A DNA stretch of 64,000 nucleotides from Lactuca virosa (Eukaryota; Streptophyta; Magnoliopsida; Asterales; Asteraceae): assembly GCA_928212115.1 (NCBI GenBank), contig CAKMRJ010000001.1:367170795-367234794 (forward strand), given 5' to 3'. Below the pieces are notes generated by a model, which saw nothing but the letters and a program-made list of their open reading frames with translations, made no database searches and had not been told where the DNA came from. Made by a program: the position numbers and the translations under genes. Shown here piece after piece: positions 63,139 through 64,000 of the stretch; positions within the stretch are counted from its first letter, which is position 1; every line of letters begins with the position of its first letter.

Positions 63139-64000
63139 CCCCAAGGAAGCAGAGTGCTTTACTGCCACCAGAAGGGCCACTGGAAACGAAGCTGCCCCAA
63201 GTATCTGCAGGATATCAAGGATGGGAAGATAAAGCCCACCTTCGCAGGTATGTATTTAATTAAATCTGATAACTCATCACTTGCTACTTCATGGGTCCTT
63301 GATACAGGATGTGGTTACCACATTTGTTCTGATTTGCAGGGGCTAAGAAAAGGTAGGGAAGTGGAGCATGGAAGGATAAGCTTGATCATGGGAAACAAGA
63401 AGGCTTCACCAGTAACCAAGATCGGAGTTTATTCCTTAGTGTTGAGTAATGGGTTAGGACTAGATTTAAATAATTGTTGCTATTCGCCAGATATGGCAAG
63501 GAACATCATTTCTTTTCATGGATTGTTTAGACAAGGTTTCAGATATTCGTTTGATAATAGTAATGGTTCTATTAATGCTTATTTGAATGGTGTCTTTTAT
63601 TTCAATGCATTACCTTGTAATGGGATTTATGAATCTGTGTTAGTTATTGATAATTTAGGAAATGATGTTTTGAATATTGATTCGTCCACAAGTTTGGACA
63701 AAGCATGCTTGTGGCATTGTCGCCTTGGCCATGTTAACAAGAAACGCATAGCCCAACTCCAAAAGGATGGAGTCTTGGAGTCATTCGACCTAAGGGACGA
63801 TGACGTGTGTGAGTCTTGTTTACTTGGGAAGATGACCAAGTCACCCTTTACTGGCATATGTGAAAGGGGTGAGGGTGTATTGGATCTCAAGCATACAGAT
63901 GTATGTGGACCCTTTAGATCCACCACAAGGGACGCTTGTCGCTTCTACGTGACTTTTACAGACGATTATAGCAGATATGGATATATCTACTTGATTAAGC
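63139..64000 (+). CDS. pol: RE11 zinc knuckle, protease and integrase, open to window end
   Basis: After three one-base gaps between about 63078 and 63160, the frame fixed by the knuckle residues YCHQKGHWKRSCPKYLQD (from 63160) is open without a stop to 64000, about 280 codons. The order is knuckle; protease site SWVLDTGCGYHIC (DTG at 63301-63309); GAG-pre-integrase with WHCRLGHVNKKRIAQLQKD (both His present, about 63713-63770) and CESCLLGKMTKSPF (about 63812-63853); and the integrase start with HTDVCGPF (first catalytic Asp at 63898-63900) and FTDDYSRYGYIYLIK. RT and RNase H should follow outside the window. No lesion other than the gaps was seen. Confidence 0.88.

Larger units (their letters stand above)
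52501..64000 (+). mobile_element. RE11: Copia element, runs off the window, hosts RE12
   Basis: 5' LTR (52501-53294), primer site, leader (53308-54268 and 61924-62352, split by RE12), gag and the first half of pol up to the integrase core at the window end. The leader joins exactly across RE12: hairpins III and III', IV and II lie on both sides in the same order as in RE6 and RE12. It is the best preserved Copia element of this family here. Confidence 0.9.

Overview
The window looks like intergenic heterochromatin of a flowering plant and is almost entirely nested LTR retrotransposons. I found no intact host gene, tRNA, rRNA, CRISPR array or bacterial-type operon. The element families, the tRNA-iMet primer sites (TGGTATCAGAGC type), one tRNA-Asp-type site and the repeated ACTCGNCGAGT motif suggest an Asteraceae genome, perhaps Lactuca. 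That species guess is from memory and was not tested. I call the elements RE1 to RE12, left to right.

Left part (1-27352): RE1 is the 3' end of a + strand Copia element (1-1075). RE2 is a decayed minus-strand Gypsy remnant (about 1541-3540). RE3 is a minus-strand Copia pseudo-element (about 3541-8198, resuming at 27104-27352). It is split by RE4, an Athila-like + strand Gypsy element (8199-13383 and 26288-27103) that has lost RT, RNase H and integrase. RE4 is itself split by RE5, a 12.9-kb minus-strand Sirevirus-like Copia element (13384-26287) with a perfect ATTTT target duplication and a long extra ORF downstream of pol.

Middle part (27353-43220): RE6 is a minus-strand Copia pseudo-element whose 3' LTR was mostly lost at a deletion junction with RE3. 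RE7 is a minus-strand Gypsy deletion derivative with roughly 3-kb LTRs that each carry a tandem array of hairpin-forming units (14 copies in one LTR, 8 in the other). It lies between TA/TG microsatellites. About 520 bp (42697-43220) are unassigned.

Right part (43221-64000): this is a nest of at least five levels. RE8 is a Gypsy LTR start, interrupted by RE9 (minus-strand Gypsy with a full set of gag-pol domains). The right LTR of RE9 is interrupted by RE10 (an LTR start), which is interrupted by RE11 (+ strand Copia, running off the window). The 5' leader of RE11 is interrupted by RE12, a non-autonomous Copia relative with two LTRs. In RE11 a short frameshifted stretch in late gag is followed by a reading frame open to the window edge through zinc knuckle, protease and integrase.

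The most interesting signal is in the 5' leaders of the three related Copia elements RE6, RE11 and RE12. Each carries an ordered series of hairpins with nearly constant spacing. Loops are conserved and stems change by paired substitutions, including two 15-nt loops that share the core CGGCATCCC. This looks like a selected RNA structure between primer-binding site and gag. Other unexplained structure includes hairpin-unit arrays in the RE7 LTRs, quasi-palindromic motifs repeated in unrelated element families, a stem-loop motif shared by three Gypsy elements, and single-base deletions that may be assembly errors.
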